Assembly: GCF_013410875.1 (NCBI RefSeq)
Contig: NZ_JACCCU010000002.1
Span: forward strand, 1-64,000
Origin: Tunturiibacter empetritectus
GTDB lineage: Bacteria; Acidobacteriota; Terriglobia; Terriglobales; Acidobacteriaceae
Reading direction: 5' to 3'
Length of the DNA stretch: 64,000 nucleotides
Both the position numbers and the translations under genes were made by a program. Below the pieces are notes generated by a model that was given only the letters and a program-made list of their open reading frames with translations, was not told where the DNA came from and searched no databases. Of the stretch, positions 49,600-57,859 are shown piece by piece (the stretch's first letter is position 1; every line of letters starts with the position of its first letter).

Positions 49600-51405
49600 A
49601 TGACGAGATTGTGGCAAAGCCGCACGTGCAGGTGGATACTTATTTGTTGTTTCAGCGTAGCGCCAAAGATGGTGCAGGGCCAGTTAACAGCCACGCCGCC
49701 AGTCGCCACTTCGGTTGCAGCACAGAGCAAAGCCTTATCCACGCTCTTCACCCAGATCTGGGAGGACAGGCTCAAGCGCTCGCCCGAGTTTGCTTCCTCG
49801 ATCGGCGATAAACGCTACAACGACCAGCTGACGGACTACTCCACTCAGGCGTTGAACGCTGCCCTGGCCCGTGGACGCGACTACATTCAGAAGCTCTCGG
49901 AGATCGATACCACCAGCCTTACCGACCAGGAAAAACTGTCGGCGGATCTGATGCTGCGTCAGTCGATCGAGGAGCAGGAGGCGGCAAAGTTCAAACAGTG
50001 GCAGATGCCCGTCAATCAGTTCTACGGCTTCCACACCGATCTTCCCCAGCTTCCTAGCCGGCTGCAATTCGATTCCGTCAAAGACTACGACGACTACATC
50101 ACGCGGCTCAAGAAAGTTCCGAACGCCTTCTCGCAGATCATGACCAATATGCAACTCGGCGCCGACGAAGGCCGCGTTCAGGTGCAGTATTTGATGGAGA
50201 AGGTGCTGGTGCAGACTCTCGCGTTGGCCAACCAGAAGCCGGAGGAGAGCCCGTTTGCCCAGCCTCTCAAGAAATTCCCTAAGACTGTAGGCGCGGCAGA
50301 GCAGAAGCGGATTTCGTCAGAGATGCTTGATGCGATCTCCACCGACGTACTGCCATCCTACAAACGCTTCGCCGGATTTCTGAAGGCCGAGTACATTCCG
50401 AAATCTCGCAAGGAGATTGGCGCCTCTGCGCTGCCCGATGGTGAGGCATACTATGCGTTTCGCATTCGCCAGAGCACTACATTGAGCAAGTCCGCCGCGG
50501 AGATCCATCAGATCGGACTCGACGAGGTGAAGCGCGATGAGACAGAGATGCTGGCCATCGTGAAGAGCCTTGGCTTCTCTGACATCAAGAGCTTCAGCGC
50601 AGCTCTGAAGACAAATCCCAAGGAACATCCAGCCTCTCCCGAAGCCCTGATCGAGGACTACAAAGGATATATCGCCGGAATGAAGCCGAAGCTGCCTGAT
50701 CTGTTCGGTCGTCTCCCGAAGGCTCCGCTGGAGATCGTTCCCGTACCCGCGTACATGGAAAAAGATCAATCAGCTGCCTACTACGACAATGGCACTCCCG
50801 ATGGCAGTAGGGCCGGCCGGGTTTATGTGAACGAGTACAACTTCGCGGAGCGCTCGCTCGCCCCCGTCGAAGCGGTCTCCTATCACGAAGGAATTCCAGG
50901 GCACCATCTTCAGATCTCCATTGCTCAGGAGCTTACCGGAATCCCGGAGTTTCGAAAGTACACCTACTACACGGCCTACACCGAAGGCTGGGGTCTCTAC
51001 AGCGAACGGCTGGGCAAGGACGTCGGGTTCTACAAAGACCCGTACAGCGACTACGGAAGGCTCGAGGCCGACATCTGGCGCGCGATCCGGCTGGTCGTCG
51101 ACACCGGCGTGCACTCCCAGCACTGGACGCGCCAGCAGATGGTCGACTACTTCCACGATCACTCCGCCATCGACGAGACCAACATCCAGGCTGAGGTCGA
51201 TCGCTACATTGCGTGGCCGGCGCAGGCCCTGGGCTACAAGATGGGTCAGTTGAAGCTCCTCGAGTTGCGGGAGCGCGCGAAGACGGCGCTGGGCCCGAAG
51301 TTCGACATCAAGGCGTTTCACGATGAGGTCCTCGACTCGGGCGCACTGCCGATGGACGTACTCGAGCAGCGCATTGACGCCTGGATCGCCGCGCAGAAGA
51401 AGTAG
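49600..51405 (+). CDS. Exported DUF885 peptidase-like protein
   Basis: A 601-residue protein of the DUF885 family: signal peptide to about residue 28, all-helical bulk (LSTLFTQIWEDRLKRSPEFASSIGDKRYNDQLTDYS...) and the metal-site motif SYHEGIPGHHLQIS near residue 430, then YTAYTEGWGLYSERLGKDVGFY. The H-E-x-x-x-x-H-H and the following E-G-W are conserved in the family, which is related to zinc metallopeptidases. ATG 49600 has GAGG about six bases upstream; an earlier TTG opens the frame. Common in Acidobacteria. Confidence 0.9.
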   Translation: MTRLWQSRTCRWILICCFSVAPKMVQGQLTATPPVATSVAAQSKALSTLFTQIWEDRLKRSPEFASSIGDKRYNDQLTDYSTQALNAALARGRDYIQKLSEIDTTSLTDQEKLSADLMLRQSIEEQEAAKFKQWQMPVNQFYGFHTDLPQLPSRLQFDSVKDYDDYITRLKKVPNAFSQIMTNMQLGADEGRVQVQYLMEKVLVQTLALANQKPEESPFAQPLKKFPKTVGAAEQKRISSEMLDAISTDVLPSYKRFAGFLKAEYIPKSRKEIGASALPDGEAYYAFRIRQSTTLSKSAAEIHQIGLDEVKRDETEMLAIVKSLGFSDIKSFSAALKTNPKEHPASPEALIEDYKGYIAGMKPKLPDLFGRLPKAPLEIVPVPAYMEKDQSAAYYDNGTPDGSRAGRVYVNEYNFAERSLAPVEAVSYHEGIPGHHLQISIAQELTGIPEFRKYTYYTAYTEGWGLYSERLGKDVGFYKDPYSDYGRLEADIWRAIRLVVDTGVHSQHWTRQQMVDYFHDHSAIDETNIQAEVDRYIAWPAQALGYKMGQLKLLELRERAKTALGPKFDIKAFHDEVLDSGALPMDVLEQRIDAWIAAQKK

Positions 51406-51441
51406 CTGCGTGGTAAAAGCCTACTCTGGTAGCCTTTGGAG

Positions 51442-52293
51442 ATGAGCGACAGCTATGAAGTGACGGTTCCGGCTCCGGTAATGCCGGGGTCGCGGGTAGC
51501 AGTACTGGGCGCAGGAAAGATGGGCGGCATTCTTCTGCAGGCCTTCTTGAAGAATAACCTGCTTGCACCGGAGCAGATCTTTGCCACGGTCCAACATCCG
51601 GAGCGCGCGCAAGCATTGTCGGCGCAGTTTGGCGTCGAGGTGACGACAGATAACCTTGCCGCTGCGCGACAGGCAGATGTGATTCTGCTCGGAGTAAAGC
51701 CCACCCAGGTCCCTGCGCTGATCGAAGAGATCAAGCCTGCGCTGACCCCGAAGAAGACACTATTGTCATTTGCGGCTTCCGTAAAAACCCGAAGCATCGA
51801 AGAGGGCGCGGGATGCGAACTTGCTGTGATCCGCGCGATGCCGAACACACCGGCAATGCTGGCTGCGGCTATTACGGCCCTCTGCGGCGGACGTTTCGTC
51901 TCCGCGGAGCAGATGGCGGTAGCGCAAAAGATCTTCCAGACTGTCGGCCGCACAGTCGTCGTCGATGAAAAGCACATGGATGCGGTCACTGGCCTTTCAG
52001 GCTCGGGGCCGGCATTCCTCTACATCATCATCGAGGCCCTCGCCGAAGCTGGCGTAAACGTAGGCCTGCCGCGCGATGTAGCAACTCTGCTCGCCGCACA
52101 GACGACCCTCGGCTCCGCCAGAATGGTGCTCGAGACTGGATATCATCCTGCGCTGCTAAAGGACGCAGTGACCACCCCCGCCGGGTGCACCGTCGACGGC
52201 ATTCTGGAACTCGAAGAGGGTGGCCTCCGCGTAACTCTGATCAAAGCAGTGAAGCGAGCGACCCAACGTGCGAAGGAGTTGGCGAACGGCTAG
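51442..52293 (+). CDS. proC: Pyrroline-5-carboxylate reductase
   Basis: A 283-residue P5CR: SRVAVLGAGKMGGILLQAFL (NAD(P)-binding loop), VILLGVKPTQVPALIEEI, VIRAMPNTPAMLAAAITALCGG, and VTGLSGSGPAFLYIIIEALAEAGVNVGLPRDVATLLAAQTTLGSARMVLETG. It makes proline from pyrroline-5-carboxylate. ATG 51442 has TTTGGAG directly upstream (overlapping frame start). Follows the DUF885 gene by 36 bases. Confidence 0.96.
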   Translation: MSDSYEVTVPAPVMPGSRVAVLGAGKMGGILLQAFLKNNLLAPEQIFATVQHPERAQALSAQFGVEVTTDNLAAARQADVILLGVKPTQVPALIEEIKPALTPKKTLLSFAASVKTRSIEEGAGCELAVIRAMPNTPAMLAAAITALCGGRFVSAEQMAVAQKIFQTVGRTVVVDEKHMDAVTGLSGSGPAFLYIIIEALAEAGVNVGLPRDVATLLAAQTTLGSARMVLETGYHPALLKDAVTTPAGCTVDGILELEEGGLRVTLIKAVKRATQRAKELANG

Positions 52294-52367
52294 CCGTATC
52301 TCTCTGGGCCAGAACTCACAGCGCGATGCTCTGAAACGACGTCGTAAAAGCTGCGTAGAATAATGAT

Positions 52368-53351
52368 ATGGCTACGGCTGGAGCGGTAAAGACGCCGGAC
52401 GGTTCGACAACGACGAGGCTCGAAACCTCTCGAGCGCTGGTGCAGTTTGCCTGGGCCGTGGTCGGCTATAACGTGCTGGTGATCCTTTGGGGAGCGCTGG
52501 TCCGAGCCACCGGCTCCGGCGCAGGATGCGGAAATCACTGGCCGCTCTGCAATGGACAGGTCATTCCGCTGTCGCCGCGCATCGACACAATCATTGAGTT
52601 CACCCATCGATGCATGACCGGCGGTTCGACATTCCTAGTCATTGGGCTACTGATCTGGACGTTTCGCGGAACCCTCAAAGGGCAGGCAGCACGAACCCTC
52701 GCCGTCGTGTCCATGGTCTTGCTGTTGAACGAGGCGTTCCTGGGTGCACTGCTGGTGAAGCTGGGCTACGTAACCGGCAACCAGTCTATAGGACGAGTGG
52801 TCGTGCTCTCCATTCACCTCAGCAATACGCTGTTGCTTCTAGCTGCGCTGACCCTTACCGCACGGCTGCTGGGTACAGGACAAAGATGGGCTGAGTTCAG
52901 CGTAAGCGGAACAAAAAAGCTGTGGGCACTCCTGGGCCTTGGGGCCACGCTGATCGTCGGCGTTAGCGGATCGCTCGCAGCGTTGGGAGATACTTTGTTC
53001 CCTGCTTCTTCGCTGCGTGCGGCGTTCGCTCAGGACTTCGCAGCAAACTCCCCCTGGCTCCTGCGGCTGCGAGGCGTACATCCGGTCAGCGCTGTCATTG
53101 CGGCAGCATTCGTACTGTGGCTGGTGGCGCAGGCCAAGCGAGCAGGCGCTCGTCGAACCGCCGGGATCGTCCTATCTCTCCTCTGCTTCCAGTTCGCGCT
53201 CGGACTCGCGGACGTCCTGCTGCTGGCTCCCGTCTGGATGCAGATTCTGCATCTCCTGGGAGCAGACCTCTTCTGGGTAGCTCTCGTAGTGCTGGCAACA
53301 ACGGTAGTATGGCCGAAGCAGATCTCGGACAGAATCTATCGAACAGATTGA
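52368..53351 (+). CDS. ctaA: Heme A synthase (CtaA/COX15-like)
   Basis: A 327-residue membrane protein with eight helices: WGALVRATGSGAGCGNHWPLCNGQVIP (the cysteine pair loop), EFTHRCMTGG (first His heme ligand), GNQSIGRVVVLSIHLSNTLLL, and later RLRGVHPVSAVIAAAFVLW with the second His. It converts heme O to heme A for cytochrome oxidase. ATG 52368; follows proC by 74 bases. A hairpin (53357-53398) follows the stop. Confidence 0.94.
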   Translation: MATAGAVKTPDGSTTTRLETSRALVQFAWAVVGYNVLVILWGALVRATGSGAGCGNHWPLCNGQVIPLSPRIDTIIEFTHRCMTGGSTFLVIGLLIWTFRGTLKGQAARTLAVVSMVLLLNEAFLGALLVKLGYVTGNQSIGRVVVLSIHLSNTLLLLAALTLTARLLGTGQRWAEFSVSGTKKLWALLGLGATLIVGVSGSLAALGDTLFPASSLRAAFAQDFAANSPWLLRLRGVHPVSAVIAAAFVLWLVAQAKRAGARRTAGIVLSLLCFQFALGLADVLLLAPVWMQILHLLGADLFWVALVVLATTVVWPKQISDRIYRTD

Positions 53352-53356
53352 GACGC

Positions 53357-53398
53357 ACCTCTTTGAGTTCCACCAATAAGGCAGAAACTCAAAGAGGT
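53357..53398. terminator. Hairpin between convergent genes
   Basis: Perfect 13-bp arms (ACCTCTTTGAGTT at 53357-53369, its complement at 53386-53398) with a 16-base loop, between the rightward heme A synthase and the leftward repeat protein. No T-tract follows in either direction, so it may be a weak or Rho-assisted bidirectional terminator. Confidence 0.5.
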
Positions 53399-53420
53399 AG
53401 CTCTACACCCGCGCGGGATC

Positions 53421-53783
53421 TTACTGCGGAGTAGGCTTACCCGCGATCTTATCGCCGACCTTCTCGGTTCCGTGGGCCGTATCCTTGGCCGCAACCTTGG
53501 TGCCATGACCAATATCTTTGCCAACGGTCTTGGTCCCATCGGCCGTCTTATCCGCCGCCTTTTTCGTCCCGCTGACGCTCTTGTGGTAGACCTTCTTCGT
53601 TCCTGTGGCAGTCTTTTTGGACCCGGTCGCGATGGCGTGACCGGTATCCTTGGTTGCGTCTTTTGTATCGGTCCCAGCAGCCTTCATATCTTGACCAGCG
53701 CTCTGAGCGAGGGCAAAGCCGGCTGAAGCAGATACCGCGAACGCAGACGCCAAAACGAGAGGTCCTAGTTTTCTAAAATGCAT
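53421..53783 (-). CDS. Exported Lys/Thr-rich repetitive protein
   Basis: A 120-residue protein with a signal peptide (LVLASAFAVSASAGFALAQ) and a mature part made almost only of K, T, D, G, A in short repeats (for example TDTKDATKDTGH, TGSKKTATGTKK, GTKTVGKDIGHGTKVAAKDTAHGTEK). It resembles LEA/hydrophilin and histone-H1-like low-complexity proteins, which are intrinsically disordered and linked to stress. It has no enzymatic motif. The gene is convergent to ctaA, with a hairpin between. Confidence 0.75.
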   Translation of the reverse strand: MHFRKLGPLVLASAFAVSASAGFALAQSAGQDMKAAGTDTKDATKDTGHAIATGSKKTATGTKKVYHKSVSGTKKAADKTADGTKTVGKDIGHGTKVAAKDTAHGTEKVGDKIAGKPTPQ

Positions 53784-54154
53784 ATGTCTCCTTGAGTTCG
53801 AACAAATTTTTACTGGGTAGAGTATCGGCTCAGGAAAAGCAATTCATAAAGACACGGCATTTCGCTGTCCGACCGCCCCATGAGGCGAATCGTATAAGAG
53901 CCAGGGCAGTGTCGAATAGGCACGCTGATTGAGTCATGCTTGGCTACGAGGTCGCCACTGTATAGTTGCAGCGTTCGCGAGGCGACCTGTTCAAGACTCT
54001 GATGCCCCTGTGTGGAACGTCTGCAAATAATGTGATCTTCTTGAAACTATACAGACATTCGAAGCGGAAAGTGAACACCCTCGAGCGGCACCTTGAGCCA
54101 GCATGCTCACCGACGGCTCGCGGGGTCTTCGTCGAACTAACGCCTGCGCGCCGG
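53784..54154. other. Gap without a recognisable gene
   Basis: About 370 bases between two leftward transcription units. A plus frame (53966-54505) runs into the next genes and is a shadow. The promoter of the repetitive-protein gene should be here; nothing else was seen. Confidence 0.4.
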
Positions 54155-54352
54155 TTAGTCCGCTCTGCGAAGCTGCTGATTCTTGATCAACAGCTCCGCG
54201 ACCAGCCGATGAAGGCGAGCGTTTTCGATCTCAAGCTCGCCAACCCGATCCGTGAAGTCAGTGGCAGATTGCCGGCTATACCTCGAGGGAGAAGAGTTCA
54301 TCCCGCCGCCAGGTTCTCGAGCGTCGATGCGGTCTCTTTCAATCTCGTTCAT
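54155..54352 (-). CDS. Small coiled-coil protein coupled to a membrane protein
   Basis: A 65-residue protein: a polar N-terminus (MNEIERDRIDAREPGGG) and a leucine-rich helix (DRVGELEIENARLHRLVAELLIKNQQLRRAD) that looks like a parallel coiled coil. Its ATG overlaps the stop of the upstream gene as ATGA. It is the third gene of an operon starting with an ECF sigma factor. I do not recognise the family. Confidence 0.6.
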   Translation of the reverse strand: MNEIERDRIDAREPGGGMNSSPSRYSRQSATDFTDRVGELEIENARLHRLVAELLIKNQQLRRAD

Positions 54353-54699
54353 ATCTGTGTCTCCGCGTGCGAGGTCTCCGCGTGCGAGGCGAAAGGCCCG
54401 CGACCGCAACGCATCCCCTTGCGAAATTTCTCGCGATCTTCGGGCGTCATACGCTCCCAGCGATCTTTCATTCCCTGTCTCCAGCGGTTGCGGCCTCCGC
54501 CGTGACGATGAAAGCCCCCAAAAAGAATCTTGCTGAGCACAAACATGCCAAGCCCCTGCCAGAAGGTGATCGTGTGCCAGCCGAAGATCGGAGGCAGAAG
54601 CGCATTCCACAGACCCCTAACCACAAAACCCAGCACAGCGCTGGCAACGACGGCGAATAATGCGATCTTTACTGCTTTAACTGCTGGATGATGCCCCAT
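54349..54699 (-). CDS. Small membrane protein in a sigma-factor operon
   Basis: A 116-residue protein with two hydrophobic segments (VKIALFAVVASAVLGFVVRGLWNALL and ITFWQGLGMFVLSKILFGGF) and a basic, Arg/His-rich cytoplasmic-like tail ending with a Glu/Lys-rich stretch (MTPEDREKFRKGM), resembling the DUF1453/periplasmic-regulator type or small integral-membrane regulators. ATG 54699 has AAGGAG upstream. It follows the sigma-factor stop by 10 bases and could act as its anti-sigma factor; this is inference. Confidence 0.65.
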   Translation of the reverse strand: MGHHPAVKAVKIALFAVVASAVLGFVVRGLWNALLPPIFGWHTITFWQGLGMFVLSKILFGGFHRHGGGRNRWRQGMKDRWERMTPEDREKFRKGMRCGRGPFASHAETSHAETQI

Positions 54700-54709
54700 A
54701 TATAACTCC

Positions 54710-55288
54710 TTATTTCCTGACAAAATCTTCATAGATTAACTGCAGCCTTTGCCGCAGATGTGTCACGGCGTAGTGCTTTCGCGAGAGCAGCGTGTTGACG
54801 CTGAGGCCGGTCTCGGCGGATATCTCTTTGAAACTCTGCCCCTGCAACTCATGTGCGACGAAGACCTCACGCTGCGCCTGTGGCAACTCTTCAAGAGCTT
54901 CTTCCAAAGCTTCCAGCAGCAGACTCCTTGCGTAAACCGCCTCTGGCCCGGCATCGGCCGAAGGAAGCAGGTCTTCCAGTGTTCCGCCATCCTCTTCTTC
55001 ACCTGACGCAGGGCTACTCAGCGAGGCAGGCTTTTTCTTGCGGAAGAGATCGACCATCCGATTTCGAGCGACGCGAAACAGCCACGCCGTCACATGCTCT
55101 ACGGGCTTCATCAGCCGATAGGCCTCAAGTAGTTCGTAAAACACATCCTGAAGAATGTCCTCAGCCTCGCCCGTGTCGGCAACATGCTTGCGGATGAAGC
55201 TGCGCAGCCTGGGCCGGTCCCTCTCCAACGCCTGAGAGATCAGCTGGTCTTGCTCGATAATGCTCCAATTGCCAGGAACGTCAGTCAT
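54710..55288 (-). CDS. ECF-type RNA polymerase sigma factor
   Basis: A 192-residue sigma-70-family factor: region 2 in RSFIRKHVADTGEAEDILQDVFYELLEAYRLMKPVEHVTAWLFRVARNRMVDLFRKKKP, an acidic linker (GEEEDGGTLEDLLPSADAG), and region 4 in LEELPQAQREVFVAHELQGQSFKEISAETGLSVNTLLSRKHYAVTHLRQRL. It lacks region 3 as usual for ECF factors. Its two downstream genes form an operon with it; a promoter for the operon lies before 55288. Confidence 0.92.
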   Translation of the reverse strand: MTDVPGNWSIIEQDQLISQALERDRPRLRSFIRKHVADTGEAEDILQDVFYELLEAYRLMKPVEHVTAWLFRVARNRMVDLFRKKKPASLSSPASGEEEDGGTLEDLLPSADAGPEAVYARSLLLEALEEALEELPQAQREVFVAHELQGQSFKEISAETGLSVNTLLSRKHYAVTHLRQRLQLIYEDFVRK

Positions 55289-55450
55289 CTACAGGTGTAG
55301 ACGGATAGAGCCGACAAATATTTTATGGTGGCCCGGATTTGTTTCCAGCCTTTGGTGGCTCCGGCGGCCATCCTCATATAGGTAGCAAACGATATTTCAC
55401 GCTTGTTCACACAGAAGATTCACACCATTGCGGTAATCTTTTAGATCTCT

Positions 55451-57616
55451 ATGAGTGCTACGAAACGAACTATCGGAAACTCCGCCAGCGCCAAAAAAGC
55501 CACCGCCAAAACGGTCGAAAATCTCTTTTTCAGCCGCGACGAGTCCTGGATGCGGTTCAACCAGCGCGTGCTCGAAGAAGCACAGGACGAGACCAATCCC
55601 CTGCTCGAACGGGTAAAGTTCCTCGCAATTACCGCCAGCAACCTCGATGAGTTCGTGGAGATCAGGGTCGCCGGCTTTCTTCAGCGGATCGAGGATGGTT
55701 ACAATCTTGCCCAACCGCCAGACGAAGGCGGACTCACCCCACAGGAACGACTCGATGGGTTGATGGAGCGAATTCATCACTTTGTAGAGGCGCAGTACCA
55801 GTGCTGGAACGAACAACTGCTCCCCGCGATGCATGCAGCGAAGATTCGCGTCCTGCGCTGGAGCCAGTTGAGCGACGCGGCACGAAAGCAGGCGCTGGAC
55901 TTCTACGAGGACGAGGTCGACCCTCTTCTGACCCCGGTGACCATCGATCCCTCCCATCCTTTTCCAAGGGTGCTCAACAAGGCGCTCTGCATCGGCCTCC
56001 TGCTGAAGCACAAGCGGCGCGGAGTAAAGACGGCGACAGCCCTGGGTGTCGTAACCGTGCCTCGCGCCCTTCCCCGCCTCGTCCCGCTTAAAAGCACGGA
56101 CGGCAATTGCGACTTCATCCTGTTGCATGAGCTGGTGGAGTCTCAAGTGGAGCGCATGTACCGCGGATACGAGGTCCTGTCCCGATCGGCGTTTCGCGTC
56201 ACCCGCAACAGCAACCTCTACATGCAGGAGGAGGAGTCCCGCTCTGTACTGGAGAGTGTTCGAGCGGAGTTACATAATCGACGCAAAGGCGACGCCGTCC
56301 GAATGGAAATTGAAAGCTCAGCGATCGAAGAGATGGTCGAGCGACTGCGGATCAACTTCGAGCTCGAGCCGGAGCAGGTATTCAAGACCGACGGCCCCGT
56401 GAATCTGTCGCGTCTGATGAATCTTTACTCCGAAGTGAAGCAGCCTCAACTGAAGTATCCGGCTTTCGTCGCGAAGGAGTTCAAACTCAGTGCAAAGTCC
56501 ACCGATATCTTCGAGGAGATGAGAAAGCGGGATGTGATGTTGCACCATCCCTTCGACTCGTACAAGACCGTGGAGGAGTTCATCGAGGCCGGAGCGCAGG
56601 ATCCCAGTGTGATCTCGATGAAGCAGACCCTCTACCGCACAAGCAAAGATTCGCCCATCTTCACGGCTCTTACCGAGGCTGGACAGAGTAAAGAGGTGAC
56701 CGTCGTCGTTGAGCTGATGGCGCGCTTCGACGAAGACTCCAACATTCGGTGGGCGCGAGAGCTCGAGGACGCAGGTGTCGGCGTCTTTCACGGCATCTTC
56801 GGATTGAAGACCCACTGCAAGCTGTCGCTCCTGGTGCGCCGCGATCCAGACGGCGTGGTCCGCCGCTACGCACACCTTGGGACAGGAAACTACAACCCGG
56901 TCACCGCGCGCTTTTATACCGATATCAGCCTCCTTACCTCGAAGCCGGAGCTGACCAGTGAGGTACAAAAGGTCTTCAACTACCTCACCGCTGAGACCGA
57001 ATCAGAAAACTACAAGCCTCTGCTGGTAGCACCCTTGACGCTCGCCGATGGTTTGGTTGCCCTCATCGAAAGAGAGGCAGCCCACGCCAAGGCTGGCCGC
57101 CCGGCGTCGATCATCGCCAAGATGAACGGTCTGCTCGATCGCCGAACGGTAGAGGCCCTATACGCCGCTTCAACCGCGGGCGTAGAGATCGACCTGATCG
57201 TCCGTGGTATGTGTTCCCTGAGGCCTGGCGTCAAGGGCGTAAGCGAAAAAATCCGAGTGCGAAGCATCGTCGGTCGCTTTCTCGAGCACAGCCGCATCTT
57301 CTGCTTCGCAAACGGCGGCAAGGAAGAAATCTACTGCGGAAGCGCCGACTGGATGCCCCGAAATCTGATCGAGCGATGCGAGGTAGTCTTTCCAATAACC
57401 CAGCCAGACATTCACAAGCGGCTGCGCGAAGAGATTCTTGCCGCCTATCTGGCAGACAACACAAAAGCACGTTTTCTGCAGCCGGATGGTGAGTATGAAC
57501 GGGCACCGACGACAGGTGCTCCGTTCAGCGCGCAAAATTATCTGATGCGGATTGCCGAAGGCGCGGAGGAGAAGGTTCCCGAAGCTGCGAAACACGAAAA
57601 GATTACAGCCCATTAG
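55451..57616 (+). CDS. ppk: Polyphosphate kinase
   Basis: A 721-residue PPK1: N-terminal PP kinase domain (FFSRDESWMRFNQRVLEEAQDETNPLLERVKFLAITASNLDEFVEIRVAG), head and middle domains (HPFDSYKTVEEFIEAGAQDPSVISMKQTLYRTSKDSPI), and the C1/C2 catalytic domains with GLKTHCKLSLLVRRD (phospho-His), the second His in FLEHSRIFCFANGG and DWMPRNL. It makes inorganic polyphosphate from ATP, important in stress and phosphate storage. ATG 55451. Terminator not obvious downstream. Confidence 0.96.
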   Translation: MSATKRTIGNSASAKKATAKTVENLFFSRDESWMRFNQRVLEEAQDETNPLLERVKFLAITASNLDEFVEIRVAGFLQRIEDGYNLAQPPDEGGLTPQERLDGLMERIHHFVEAQYQCWNEQLLPAMHAAKIRVLRWSQLSDAARKQALDFYEDEVDPLLTPVTIDPSHPFPRVLNKALCIGLLLKHKRRGVKTATALGVVTVPRALPRLVPLKSTDGNCDFILLHELVESQVERMYRGYEVLSRSAFRVTRNSNLYMQEEESRSVLESVRAELHNRRKGDAVRMEIESSAIEEMVERLRINFELEPEQVFKTDGPVNLSRLMNLYSEVKQPQLKYPAFVAKEFKLSAKSTDIFEEMRKRDVMLHHPFDSYKTVEEFIEAGAQDPSVISMKQTLYRTSKDSPIFTALTEAGQSKEVTVVVELMARFDEDSNIRWARELEDAGVGVFHGIFGLKTHCKLSLLVRRDPDGVVRRYAHLGTGNYNPVTARFYTDISLLTSKPELTSEVQKVFNYLTAETESENYKPLLVAPLTLADGLVALIEREAAHAKAGRPASIIAKMNGLLDRRTVEALYAASTAGVEIDLIVRGMCSLRPGVKGVSEKIRVRSIVGRFLEHSRIFCFANGGKEEIYCGSADWMPRNLIERCEVVFPITQPDIHKRLREEILAAYLADNTKARFLQPDGEYERAPTTGAPFSAQNYLMRIAEGAEEKVPEAAKHEKITAH

Positions 57617-57814
57617 TCTGTCTTGGTCTGACGCAATCGCAAGTAAGCTATTGAATCGCGAAGCTGATTGAGAGCAGCCTGGATCGTCGAACCGCCGATG
57701 ACAATGAGCCCCGGTCAAGTCCTGAATCCGTAAGCCTGATATTGTCAGCAACCAATCCCCATTCCGAAAACCGCGGCGCCTGGGATATCCGAAAAACACT
57801 TCTAACAAGAAAAA

Positions 57815-57838
57815 GGCCGCGCCTTCGAGAGCGCGGCC
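57815..57838 (-). terminator. Rho-independent terminator of the S53 protease gene
   Basis: Perfect 8-bp arms GGCCGCGC / GCGCGGCC with an 8-base loop. On the minus strand it is followed by a run of T (TTTTTCTTGTT). It lies 21 bases past the stop of the leftward protease gene. Confidence 0.85.
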
Positions 57839-57859
57839 AGGAAATCACAACCACTCCTA

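Noticed and set aside
55397-56146. 249-codon minus-strand frame
   Set aside because: Antisense to polyphosphate kinase, which covers the region with clear motifs.
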